A stretch of DNA of 16,798 bases. Origin: Fervidibacter sp032160945 (GTDB lineage Bacteria; Armatimonadota; Fervidibacteria; Fervidibacterales; Fervidibacteraceae). The number at the start of each line of letters is the position of its first letter. The stretch's first letter is position 1. Shown one piece after another: positions 8,105 to 15,719 of the stretch. The stretch lies in the NCBI GenBank assembly GCA_032160945.1, contig JAVHTL010000067.1. The stretch is one strand, 5' to 3'. The notes under the pieces are model-generated. The model saw nothing but the letters and a program-made list of their open reading frames with translations. It did not search any database and was not told where the DNA came from. The translations under genes were made by a program, and so were the position numbers.

Positions 8105-11100
8105 TCATCCTTTACCCTTCTCTTCTGGCTCCTCTTCGTCCTTGAGTTCAACAACGGTTCCGTCTTTGGTTTCAACAGTGACTTGTAAGCCAAGGCTCTG
8201 GAGTTCCTTGACGAGGATTTTGAAGGATTCAGGAATGCCCGCCTCAAGGATATTGCGACCGTGTGCAATATCCTCAAAGGTTTGGACACGACCGTGAACA
8301 TCATCGGATTTGACGGTGAGCATCTCCTGAAGGTTGTAAGCAGCGCCATAGGCTTCCAGTGCCCAAACTTCCATTTCACCCAACCTTTGACCTCCAAATT
8401 GAGCCTTCCCTCCCAAGGGTTGCTGAGTAACCAAGGAGTAAGGACCAACGGATCTTGCGTGGGTTTTATCTTCAACCATGTGAATGAGTTTCATGATGAA
8501 CATCCAACCAATAGTCACAGGTTGGTCAAAGGGTTCACCTGTGCGACCGTCGTAAAGTATGGATTTGCCAGTTTCAGGGTCAAAACCGACACGAAGTTTG
8601 GCACGGGCAAGCAATTCTTCTTTGACATTTGATTTGCCAGCATTTTGCGGAAGGTTCAACAAAGCCAACAATTGTTTTTTGACTTCCGATGGTTGCGAGA
8701 GAATCAATTGAGTCAATTCTTCAGCGTAAGTTTCTGCAGGTTCACCCCACTGGGGTTTCCTTATCCTCATTGTCTCTGCTCCAACTGACTTTCGTCCTTC
8801 GTCCTTTGTTTCTCTCGTTGTCCATTCAGTTGTCGCCATCCGATAAAGTTGCTCTTTGATTAACTCGTTGACTGCTTCCCGAAAACCATCAACCAAGTCG
8901 CTCTCTTTGATGAGACCAAGGAAAGGCGGGACTTCAAAGGAAGTCCCATAGAAATGGGCGAGCCAACCAAGATGAGTTTCAAAGAGTTGACCGATGTTCA
9001 TTCGCGAAGGGACACCTAGGGGGCTTAGAATGATGTCAACGGGAGTTCCATCTGGAAGGTAAGGCATATCGGCTTCGGACAAGATTTTAGCGATGACACC
9101 TTTGTTTCCGTGCCTTCCTGCCAATTTATCTCCAACGCTGATTTTTCGCCGTTGAGCAACATAAACTCTGACCATCATGTTGATACCCGATTTAAGTTCA
9201 TCACCTGGAAGTTGCTCAAGTTTGCCTCCGCATTTTGAGTGCTCCAACCTTTCAAGTTTTTTCCAAGTCTTGACGATTTCACCACATTTTCGGCAGCGGT
9301 ATTTGTAGCGGGCGAGAACCAAAATCCCAATGACAGTCCCATATTCGCCTGGTGGGACTTTAAGGGATGCGTCCTTCATGTCCTCGGCTTTTTTGCCGAA
9401 AATAGCAACCATTAACCTGTCTTCGGGGGAGAGTTCTGAAACTGGCTTAGGAACAGCCTTTCCAACCAAAATGTCTTCCGATTTGACCTCTGAGCCAATG
9501 ATGACGATTCCGTTTTCGTCAAGAAATTTCAATCGCTCCTCAGAAGTGTTAGGGACATCTCTGGTGATTTCCTCTGGACCAAGTTTGGTGTCTCTGGCGG
9601 TAGTTTCGTGACTTTCAATGTGGATGCTGGTCAATATGTCCTCTTTGACAAGCCTGTCGCTGATGACGATAGCATCTTCGTAGTTGTAACCTTCCCAAAC
9701 CATGAAGGCTACAAGTAAGTTCCGTCCAAGAGCCAAAAGACCATTTTGGGTTGCTGGTCCATCAGCCAATACATCTCCTTTTTTGACTCTTTGACCTTTT
9801 GATACCAATGGACGCTGGTGGAAACAAGTTCCTTGGTTTGACCTTTTGAAGGTTCGCAAATCGTAAACTTTCTTCTCGCCAGAGCGAGTTTTCATTTCAA
9901 TGCGTGAGGCATCAACATATTCAACAATTCCGTCCTCTTCAGCGATGATGACAGCACCTGAGTCCTTTGCCACTTTCGCTTCCAAACCAGTTCTCACTAA
10001 GGGTGCTTCTGGGTGAATGATAGGGACTGCTTGCCTTTGCATGTTAGAACCCATTAAGGCTCTATTGGCGTCATTGTGTTCAAGGAAAGGAATAAGGTTG
10101 GTGGCGACAGAGAAGCATTGTCTTGGTGAAGCGTCCATGTATTGGACTTGAGAGCGATGAACCCACATGTATCCAGCCTCTCCCGTTTCAGGTTTAGGTC
10201 CTCGGACGATTAGCCTTTCAGGGATGATTTTACCGTTCTCGTCAACAGGAGTGTCAGCAGGTGCAATGTAGAAGCGCTCGTCTTCGTCAGGGGCGAGCCA
10301 GTGAATCTCGCCTGTTAAAACACCATCCTTGACAACCCTGTAAGGTGTTCTGATGAAGCCAAATTCGTCAACTTTTGCGTAGGAGGCAAGAGTTGAAATC
10401 AGACCAATGTTTGGACCTTCAGGGGTTTGAATGGGGCAGATGCGACCGTAGTGGCTGGCGTGGACATCTCTCAGTTGCAACATCCCTTTGGCACTTTCAC
10501 GGGAGATACCGCCTGGTCCAAGAGAAGTCATGCGCCTTTTATGCTCCAGTTCGTCAAGGGGGTTGTGCTGGCTGAGAAATTGAGAAAGTTGACCTGTGGC
10601 GAAGAAAGACCTAATGGCTGCTTGCAGAGGTTTGATAGATAAAAGTTGTTGAGGTGAGAGTTGATCCTTAGGGACAGTAGTCATTCGCTCTTTGAGCACC
10701 CTTTCCATTCGCAACATAGCAACCCTAAGTTGGGATTGCAAAACTTCACCGACACTTCTTAAACGCTTGTTCTTCAGGTGGTCAACATCGTCTTGAAGCA
10801 AAGATAGCCAATCAGGTTGCTTCAGGATTTCAGGGATAGGGGCTTGAGGTTGGGAAAAAACTATTCCTGTTACTTGCCCTTTCTCCCTTGCCCCGTTTCC
10901 AAACAATCCCCAAAATTGCTGCCCCATTTTATCGTCAAGGCTTTCAACTTTCTCACGGAACAAAATGATTGCCCGAATAGTCCCTATCAAATCTTCAAGG
11001 GTCAAGGTGACAATTTCACTGTCGGGTTCAGCGCCGAGCCAATCTTTGAACCTCAACTTTCTGTTGAGCAGGTGACGACCGACTTTGCCCAAATCATATC

Positions 11101-12418
11101 TTCGTGGGTCAAGGAATAAGTTAGAAATCAGTTCGCGGGCAGCGTCAAGAGTAGCAGGCTCAGAAGGTCGCAAGACACGATGAACCATCAAAAGTGCTGT
11201 CTTCTCATCTGGGGCTGGGTCAACTTCAAGGGTGTCACTGATGTAAGGGTCGCACCGATAAAGTGTAACCTCTGTCAAACCAGATTCCAAAACTCGGTTA
11301 ATGCGTTCAAGGATTTCTGGAGTTACCCTGACAGGTGAGCGAACAATCACTCTTTTGCTGCGCAGGTCTATCAAGTCTTTCAATAGCCAAAGTCTCTGGT
11401 CGTCCAATTCTTCTGGTGACATTTGTATCGGCTGGGTGTAGGTTTGCGGGACGCTAAACATCCTAACGATGTCCTCGGTTGTGCTACAAGGCAACAATTC
11501 TTCGTAAACGGTGATTTTTTCAACTGCTGCTTTTTGCCACTGTTCCCACATCTCTTGAGTGATGATGGTGTTTGCCTGAGCGAGGAGTTCGCCAGTCTTT
11601 TGGTCAATTACAGGTTCAGCCAACCTTTTGCCCTTCAAATTAGGATTGGACTTGGAAAGCCTGCTAATCCTTTGTGGGATACCTCTCGTTTCTTTCAAGG
11701 CGCTGAAGGCTTTAAGAAGCATGGTAGCGGGCATCGGTTTAGAACCACCAAATCGGACACGAATGCTTATCCTTTCCTTGGCGTGCTCTTCTTGTCTTGT
11801 TTCAACGACAGTCTCAAACTCAACCCAGTTACCATTGCGGGCAACAATTTGAGCCATGAAAAGTTCTCTTCCAGTCAACTCATGCAACTTAGACGAGAAG
11901 TAAACTCCCGATGACCTATTCAGTTGAGAGACAACAACTCTTTCAGTGCCGTTGACGATGAAAGTCATCTGAGGTGTCATCAAAGGTAATTCGCCCAAGT
12001 AAACATCCGTCCACTCTTTGACATCTCCTGCCTCTTTGTCAATGAGCCTAACTTTTGCCTTCAATGAGGCTTCGTAGGTTAGACCCCTCTCTTTGCAAGC
12101 GTCAGGGGAGAAATACTTGTGTTGGTGGCAAGCACCTTGACGACATTGAGAGCAACCTGGTTGAGGCTGTGGGATTTCAAGTTCGTAGTCCAAAAACTCC
12201 AACACGAGAGTTCCAGTGTAATCTTCAATGGGAGAGAATGCCCTCAGCAATTCCTTTAAGCCCTCTTTCAAGAACCACTCGTAAGATTGTTTTTGGATTT
12301 CAAGGAAGTGAGGTGGCTCAACGGGCGGTAGAACTCGCTGATAATGAGACAACTTCTCTTGCAACCTTCTAACAAAGCGGCTTTGTGGTGCCTGATAGTG
12401 GGCAGTTGAAGTCATCAT
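8105..12418 (-). CDS. rpoB: DNA-directed RNA polymerase subunit beta
   Basis: The 1437-residue beta subunit forms the other half of the RNA polymerase active-site cleft. Recognisable blocks in order are the protrusion and lobe, the rifampicin-pocket region QLSQFLSQHNPL...EHKRR (610-629), ISRES...LRDVHASHYGR, CPIQTPEGPNIGLI (661-674), WEGYNYEDAI, GDKLAGRHGNKG (1096-1107) and the C-terminal QPLGGKAQFGGQRLGEMEVWALEAYGA block. It is about 95 residues longer than the E. coli protein. Extra material includes a Cys/His-rich stretch at 84-108 (C89, C92, C97, H98, H100, C108), a CX2C-X14-HX2C motif (C1042, C1045, H1060, C1063) just before GDEL, and about 90 residues between 1160 and 1275. The tail is acidic. 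Tandem ATGs at 12418 and 12415 follow AAGGAGG, so either could be the start. It lies between rplL (122 nt upstream) and rpoC. Confidence 0.98.
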   Translation of the reverse strand: MMTSTAHYQAPQSRFVRRLQEKLSHYQRVLPPVEPPHFLEIQKQSYEWFLKEGLKELLRAFSPIEDYTGTLVLEFLDYELEIPQPQPGCSQCRQGACHQHKYFSPDACKERGLTYEASLKAKVRLIDKEAGDVKEWTDVYLGELPLMTPQMTFIVNGTERVVVSQLNRSSGVYFSSKLHELTGRELFMAQIVARNGNWVEFETVVETRQEEHAKERISIRVRFGGSKPMPATMLLKAFSALKETRGIPQRISRLSKSNPNLKGKRLAEPVIDQKTGELLAQANTIITQEMWEQWQKAAVEKITVYEELLPCSTTEDIVRMFSVPQTYTQPIQMSPEELDDQRLWLLKDLIDLRSKRVIVRSPVRVTPEILERINRVLESGLTEVTLYRCDPYISDTLEVDPAPDEKTALLMVHRVLRPSEPATLDAARELISNLFLDPRRYDLGKVGRHLLNRKLRFKDWLGAEPDSEIVTLTLEDLIGTIRAIILFREKVESLDDKMGQQFWGLFGNGAREKGQVTGIVFSQPQAPIPEILKQPDWLSLLQDDVDHLKNKRLRSVGEVLQSQLRVAMLRMERVLKERMTTVPKDQLSPQQLLSIKPLQAAIRSFFATGQLSQFLSQHNPLDELEHKRRMTSLGPGGISRESAKGMLQLRDVHASHYGRICPIQTPEGPNIGLISTLASYAKVDEFGFIRTPYRVVKDGVLTGEIHWLAPDEDERFYIAPADTPVDENGKIIPERLIVRGPKPETGEAGYMWVHRSQVQYMDASPRQCFSVATNLIPFLEHNDANRALMGSNMQRQAVPIIHPEAPLVRTGLEAKVAKDSGAVIIAEEDGIVEYVDASRIEMKTRSGEKKVYDLRTFKRSNQGTCFHQRPLVSKGQRVKKGDVLADGPATQNGLLALGRNLLVAFMVWEGYNYEDAIVISDRLVKEDILTSIHIESHETTARDTKLGPEEITRDVPNTSEERLKFLDENGIVIIGSEVKSEDILVGKAVPKPVSELSPEDRLMVAIFGKKAEDMKDASLKVPPGEYGTVIGILVLARYKYRCRKCGEIVKTWKKLERLEHSKCGGKLEQLPGDELKSGINMMVRVYVAQRRKISVGDKLAGRHGNKGVIAKILSEADMPYLPDGTPVDIILSPLGVPSRMNIGQLFETHLGWLAHFYGTSFEVPPFLGLIKESDLVDGFREAVNELIKEQLYRMATTEWTTRETKDEGRKSVGAETMRIRKPQWGEPAETYAEELTQLILSQPSEVKKQLLALLNLPQNAGKSNVKEELLARAKLRVGFDPETGKSILYDGRTGEPFDQPVTIGWMFIMKLIHMVEDKTHARSVGPYSLVTQQPLGGKAQFGGQRLGEMEVWALEAYGAAYNLQEMLTVKSDDVHGRVQTFEDIAHGRNILEAGIPESFKILVKELQSLGLQVTVETKDGTVVELKDEEEPEEKGKG

Positions 12419-12479
12419 GCTCCCTTTCGCCTCCTTGTTTTGGGTGAAAAATCGGAGACAAGCAAACTTTTATCCTCCC

Positions 12480-12517
12480 CAAAAGCGGCTTTTGTAAGGT
12501 AAGGCAATTGCCTCACC
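12480..12517 (-). promoter_or_regulatory. Paired hairpins in the rplL-rpoB spacer, possible attenuator or processing site
   Basis: In the 122-nt gap after rplL, the minus strand can form GGTGAGG-caattg-CCTTACC (12517-12498, one G-U pair) and then CAAAAG-ccg-CTTTTG (12494-12480). The second stem is followed by GGGGAGG, not a T-run, so it is not a standard terminator. In E. coli this same spacer carries an attenuator and an RNase III site that lower rpoBC expression relative to the L12 genes. A similar role here is inferred from position only. Confidence 0.4.
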
Positions 12518-12540
12518 ATGCACTTTTCACCTGCGCAGTT

Positions 12541-12933
12541 TCACTCAATTTCAACTGTTGCTCCAACCGCTTCCAGTTTTTCCTTGATTTTCTGAGCCTC
12601 TTCTTTGCTCACGCCTTCTCTCAAGACCGAAGGAGCACCTTCCACCAAATCTTTGGCTTCTCTAAGCCCCAACCCAGGCACCACTTCACGCACAGTCTTG
12701 ATGACTTGAAGTTTTTGGTCGCCAGCGGACTTTAAGATAACCTTGAATTCGGTTTTCTCCTCAACGATAGGTGCAGCCTCGGCTGCAGGTGCAGCAGCAG
12801 GAGCGACAGCAACAGGTGCTGCCGCCGTTACGCCAAACTCCTCTTTGAACATGTCCGTCAACTGCTTGAGTTCAATAAGCGTCAAGCCCTTAAGGGCTTC
12901 AAAAAGTTCCTGCACTTTGCTTGTTGCTGCCAT
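12541..12933 (-). CDS. rplL: Large ribosomal subunit protein L7/L12 (bL12), internal start
   Basis: From ATG at 12933 this frame gives 130 residues with normal L7/L12 architecture. There is an N-terminal dimerisation domain (KVQELFEALKGLTLIELKQL), an Ala/Pro hinge (residues about 37-54) and the globular domain, which contacts GTPase factors and carries the hallmark KTEFKVILKSAGDQK...VIKTVREVVPGLGLREAKDLV and a VEIE end. The length is near the usual 120-130. AAGGAGGG at 12940-12947 sits 6 nt upstream of the ATG, so free L12 can be made. The frame is continuous with the rplJ frame upstream, with no stop between them, so every in-frame rplJ ribosome would also translate this region. Free L12 multimers on L10 are expected, and this internal start provides for them. 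Confidence 0.93.
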   Translation of the reverse strand: MAATSKVQELFEALKGLTLIELKQLTDMFKEEFGVTAAAPVAVAPAAAPAAEAAPIVEEKTEFKVILKSAGDQKLQVIKTVREVVPGLGLREAKDLVEGAPSVLREGVSKEEAQKIKEKLEAVGATVEIE

Positions 12934-13476
12934 TTGAGACCCTCCTTGCTCATTGATTCCACCTTGTTTTTCTATGGCTGCCTCAAGGATTGCAGAAAAC
13001 TCCCAAAGAACGCCTTTGATCATGCCAACAAAGTTGTAAATCGGTTTGAGAAGGTAACCTGCCACCTGAGCCAGAAGTTCCTCTTTTGATGGAAGTTTGG
13101 CAAGTTCCTCTATTTGCAAACCTTCATAAAGCCGCCCTTCAATTATGCCCCACAGTGGGGACAAAACTTCATATTCCTTCCTCAAGTTGTGAATGGCTTT
13201 TGGCGCTGCAATTGGATCATCATAGCCGAAAACTACTGACAATGGACCAACCAACCGCTGTGTCAGTTCACCGTCATAACCCGCTTGCATTAGCGCTCGT
13301 GCGAAAAGTGTGTTCTTGATGACTTTCAATTCTGTGCCTTCTTTCTTCAGTTGTCTGCGAAGTTTTGTCATCTGTTGGGCATCCAAACCCGTGTATGTCA
13401 TCACGACAAATCCCTTTGCTTTTTTAATTTTCTCCGCAAACTCTTTGACGATTTGAAGTTTTTGGGGATTTGGCAT
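12541..13476 (-). CDS. rplJ: Ribosomal protein L10 (uL10) fused in frame to L7/L12
   Basis: L10 anchors L12 dimers at the base of the ribosomal stalk. The ATG at 13476 follows AGGGGG at a 9-nt distance; an upstream in-frame TTG at 13503 is less likely because it would put that ribosome binding site inside the gene. From the ATG, residues 1-181 are a normal-length L10 (globular domain with FVVMTYTGLDAQQMTKLRRQL, then the C-terminal helix VGMIKGVLWEFSAILEAAIEKQ, which normally binds L12). After a short GGINEQGGSQ linker the frame enters L12 at residue 182, giving a 311-residue fusion. A TGA does exist at 12952-12950 in the -1 frame, which a one-base change upstream would bring into frame. A true fusion, a sequencing error in the A-run at 12971-12967, or a frameshift event cannot be separated here. 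It lies 47 nt after rplA, too short for a classical L10 leader. Confidence 0.85.
   Translation of the reverse strand: MPNPQKLQIVKEFAEKIKKAKGFVVMTYTGLDAQQMTKLRRQLKKEGTELKVIKNTLFARALMQAGYDGELTQRLVGPLSVVFGYDDPIAAPKAIHNLRKEYEVLSPLWGIIEGRLYEGLQIEELAKLPSKEELLAQVAGYLLKPIYNFVGMIKGVLWEFSAILEAAIEKQGGINEQGGSQMAATSKVQELFEALKGLTLIELKQLTDMFKEEFGVTAAAPVAVAPAAAPAAEAAPIVEEKTEFKVILKSAGDQKLQVIKTVREVVPGLGLREAKDLVEGAPSVLREGVSKEEAQKIKEKLEAVGATVEIE
12940..12947 (-). promoter_or_regulatory. Strong internal ribosome binding site for rplL
   Basis: AAGGAGGG lies 6 nt before the ATG at 12933. It is embedded in the continuous rplJ-rplL frame, where it encodes part of the QGGS linker. Its preservation indicates that L12 is initiated separately even if readthrough from rplJ also happens. 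Confidence 0.88.
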
Positions 13477-13523
13477 AATGTTTTTCCCCCTTTCCTGTTC
13501 CAATGAGCAGCCTTATCTGTTCA

Positions 13524-14222
13524 TCAGCGCACCAATTGCAGCGCTTTTTGAACTTCAACTTTGACTCCAGGTCCCATGGTGGGAGATAGGGTTATGCTGC
13601 GGATGTATTGACCCCTCTGTGTTGATGGGCGAGCCTTAAGAACTGCATCAAGCAAAGTTTTGAAGTTTTCCAAAAGTTGCTCAGTCGGATAGGAAACCTT
13701 ACCGATGACAGCATGGACTACTCCTTGTGGGTCTGTGCGAAAGTCAAGCCTTCCTGATTTGAGTTGCCTGACGACTTCACCAACTTCGTTAGTCACTGTG
13801 CCGCTGCGAGGACTTGGCATTAATGGTCCAAGTTTGCGACCAAGCCTTGATAGTGACCTCATCATGTCAGGTGTTGCAATCAGGTAGTCAAAACCTTTCC
13901 AACCTTTTTCAATCTTTTCAATCAAATCTTCAGCGCCAACATAGTCAGCCCCTGCTTCTTCTGCTTCTCTGGCTTTTTCGCCTTTAGCCACGACGGCGAC
14001 AACAGGTTGCTTCCCAGTCCCATAAGGCAATTGGACAACTCCGCGAACTCTTTGGTCGCTTTTTCTTGGGTCAATGCCGAGAACTATCGCTACATCAACG
14101 CTTTCATCAAATTTTGCCGTCGCCAGTTTTTTCACCAAATCAAGGGCTTCAGGCAATGAATAGACTTGCTGCTTGTCATAAATTTCCAGCAACTGCCTAT
14201 ATCGCTTTCCTTTGCTTGCCAT
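13524..14222 (-). CDS. rplA: Large ribosomal subunit protein L1 (uL1)
   Basis: The 232-residue product is L1, which forms the mobile L1 stalk that helps release the E-site tRNA, and which in many bacteria represses its own operon. Family blocks are FDESVDVAIVLGIDPRKSDQ (39-57), VRGVVQLPYGTGK, the P-containing LIATPDMM, SGTVT (140-144), GVVHAVIGKVS and YIRSITLSPTMGPGVKVE. The hallmark LGPRGLMPNPK motif is LGPLMPSPR here (131-139), so two residues (Arg-Gly) are missing; the DNA is unambiguous and the frame is intact. Length is near the usual 225-235. The ATG at 14222 follows GGAGGG with 6 nt spacing. It lies between rplK (62 nt) and rplJ (47 nt). Confidence 0.97.
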   Translation of the reverse strand: MASKGKRYRQLLEIYDKQQVYSLPEALDLVKKLATAKFDESVDVAIVLGIDPRKSDQRVRGVVQLPYGTGKQPVVAVVAKGEKAREAEEAGADYVGAEDLIEKIEKGWKGFDYLIATPDMMRSLSRLGRKLGPLMPSPRSGTVTNEVGEVVRQLKSGRLDFRTDPQGVVHAVIGKVSYPTEQLLENFKTLLDAVLKARPSTQRGQYIRSITLSPTMGPGVKVEVQKALQLVR

Positions 14223-14284
14223 GCTTTTCCCTCCAACCTTTGAAGTTTTTATGGGAACGAAAATAGGTTAGAGATGAGCCACTT

Positions 14285-14710
14285 TCACGGGATAATTTCA
14301 ATGCCCATGTTTCGGGCAGTCCCTTCAACCATTCGGATAGCAGCCTCAAGGTCATCGGTGTTGAGGTCTGGCATTTTCATCAGTGCAATCTCACGAATTT
14401 GTTCCTTTGTGACCTTTCCGACTTTGATTTTGTTTGGGGCTGGCGAACCTTTTTCTATTCCTGCCACTTTTTTCAGCAACTCAGATACTGGCGGTCGCCT
14501 AAGCACAAAGGTGAAAGATTTGTCGGAGTAAACGGTCACATCCACTGGGACAACTGTTCCAATCATCTCACGAGTTGCTTCATTGTATGCTTTGATGAAC
14601 TCCATAAGGTTAATGCCGTAAGGCGCCAGCGTTGGACCGACAGGAGGACCTGCTGCAGCCTTACCCGCTGGCAAGTTTAACCTTACGGTAGTCACAACTT
14701 TTTTAGCCAC
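14285..14710 (-). CDS. rplK: Large ribosomal subunit protein L11 (uL11)
   Basis: The 141-residue product matches the standard length of L11, which binds the GTPase-associated region of 23S rRNA, contacts elongation factors and is needed for the stringent response. The N-terminal domain has LPAGKAAAGPPVGPTLAPYG (13-32) followed by INLMEF; the proline-rich flexible-helix region is recognisable. The C-terminal RNA-binding domain has KVTKEQIREIALMKMPDLN and GTARNMGIEI. The start is GTG at 14710, with AGGAGGG 7 nt upstream. A promoter-like sequence lies 37 nt before it (14747-14775). It is 73 nt downstream of nusG and 62 nt upstream of rplA. Confidence 0.98.
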   Translation of the reverse strand: MAKKVVTTVRLNLPAGKAAAGPPVGPTLAPYGINLMEFIKAYNEATREMIGTVVPVDVTVYSDKSFTFVLRRPPVSELLKKVAGIEKGSPAPNKIKVGKVTKEQIREIALMKMPDLNTDDLEAAIRMVEGTARNMGIEIIP

Positions 14711-14746
14711 AGACCAACCCTCCTAATGCTGAAAACCAAGCAAAAT

Positions 14747-14775
14747 ATTTTAACGAGCAAATTTGCGAAATGCAA
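14747..14775 (-). promoter_or_regulatory. Possible internal promoter before rplK
   Basis: On the minus strand TTGCAT (14775-14770) is followed after exactly 17 nt by TAAAAT (14752-14747). The -10 matches consensus at 5 of 6 positions, the -35 at 3 of 6. E. coli has a separate L11 promoter at this place, which makes an internal start plausible. The sequence is AT-rich by nature, so this remains a weak call. Confidence 0.35.
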
Positions 14776-14783
14776 GACCTGCC

Positions 14784-15353
14784 TCACACCCGTTCAACTT
14801 GGGAAAAATCAACCTCAACGGGGGTTTCACGCCCCAAAAGGTTAACCATCACAATTAGAGTTTGCCTTTGCGAGTTAACTTCCTCAATGCGACCCATTGT
14901 TTCAACGAAAGGTCCAGATTTAATTCTGACCATTTCACCTTTGTGCCAAATAGGACGGTGACGGGACACCTCCTCTCCCATCATTCTCAAAATGCCTTCA
15001 ACTTCGTGGTCTCGCAAAGGTTGAATTAGTGGGACACCACCTTTGTCTGACTTGCCCTCTTGAACGCCGACAAAACCCGTTACGCCCGGAACCCTACGAA
15101 CCAAATGCCAAGTCTCCTCATCCAAAACCATCTCAACCAAGATATAGCCAGGGAAAATTCTACGCTCCATCGGGCTTCCCCTTCGGCTTTGGACATCGCG
15201 CTCCCTTGGGATTACTATCCGACCAAGTTTTTCTTCAAGCCCCAAAAACTTTGCCCTCTTTTCCAAAAGTTGTTTGACTTTTTCCTCCTGCCCAGTCATG
15301 ACATGAACGGCATACCATCGCTTTCGCAATGTCGGTTGCTGGAGTTGTATCAT
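14784..15353 (-). CDS. nusG: Transcription termination/antitermination protein NusG
   Basis: NusG binds the RNA polymerase clamp, modulates pausing and links transcription to Rho and the ribosome. The chosen ATG at 15353 has GGGGAG at 7 nt spacing and gives 189 residues; a longer upstream frame overlaps secE and is rejected. The NGN domain (about 12-115) has KRWYAVHVMTGQEEKV at the start and RRIFPGYILVEMVLDEETW (65-83), the RNA polymerase-contacting region. VTGFVG (91-96) follows. The KOW domain spans about 137-175 (KGEMVRIKSGPF, GRIEEVN, LLGRETPVEVDF). Length is usual for the family, with no extra domain II. It lies 13 nt after secE and is the second gene from the operon promoter. Confidence 0.97.
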   Translation of the reverse strand: MIQLQQPTLRKRWYAVHVMTGQEEKVKQLLEKRAKFLGLEEKLGRIVIPRERDVQSRRGSPMERRIFPGYILVEMVLDEETWHLVRRVPGVTGFVGVQEGKSDKGGVPLIQPLRDHEVEGILRMMGEEVSRHRPIWHKGEMVRIKSGPFVETMGRIEEVNSQRQTLIVMVNLLGRETPVEVDFSQVERV

Positions 15354-15366
15354 GGTTGATCTCCCC

Positions 15367-15621
15367 CTAACGATGGAAGAGTTCAAAAATTCTGGCGAAA
15401 ACGAAATCCAGAACTGCCATGTATGCAGCAAGGGCTAAAATCACTACCAAGACGGCAATGCTGTAATTCACCACCTCTTGTTTTTTGGGTTTTTGGGACA
15501 GTTTCAACTCTGACCAACACTCCAACAGGAACTGTTTGGTGCGTGAGATAAGGTTGCCTTCCCCCTTCAAAGCCACACGACGGCGCAATTTTGGCTCTAA
15601 AGTTTGCCTCATTTTGAGCAA
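15367..15621 (-). CDS. secE: Protein translocase subunit SecE
   Basis: SecE is the small inner-membrane subunit that clamps SecY in the SecYEG channel. The predicted 84-residue protein has a basic N-terminus, an amphipathic cytoplasmic segment (SELKLSQKPKKQEVVNY, about 37-53) and one membrane span (about 54-75, SIAVLVVILALAAYMAVLDF). The usual Trp-Pro of the cytoplasmic motif is Lys-Pro here. Length fits single-span SecE. The start is uncertain: TTG at 15621 has AAGGTG at a good distance, while the ATG at 15612 is too far from it, so I choose TTG. It is the first gene of the cluster, about 90 nt after the promoter's expected start, and no rpmG or tRNA-Trp lies before it. Confidence 0.93.
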   Translation of the reverse strand: MLKMRQTLEPKLRRRVALKGEGNLISRTKQFLLECWSELKLSQKPKKQEVVNYSIAVLVVILALAAYMAVLDFVFARIFELFHR

Positions 15622-15719
15622 TTCGTTTCACCTTCTCTTTGACAAAGGTTAGCCAAAGACCAAATGCTCTGAAAAGTCCAACGAGATGGGTTTGAAACAA
15701 GCCCGCAACATGCCATTGC

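Noticed and set aside
7890..8108. 72-codon frame overlapping the end of rpoB and start of rpoC
   Set aside because: It begins with ATGATGG at the rpoB stop, which looks like translational coupling, but it has no domain, covers the possible repeat remnant and overlaps the rpoC ribosome binding site and start. Likely chance.
12950..12975. Classical -1 programmed frameshift signal at the rplJ-rplL junction
   Set aside because: The A-run (GAAAAAC) does not form a good X XXY YYZ heptamer in the reading frame and no clear downstream stem was seen, so frameshifting is kept only as a possibility.
14784..15431. Longer NusG start at 15431
   Set aside because: It would add 26 residues overlapping the secE 3' end that do not resemble NusG; the ATG at 15353 has a good ribosome binding site and matches the normal NusG start.
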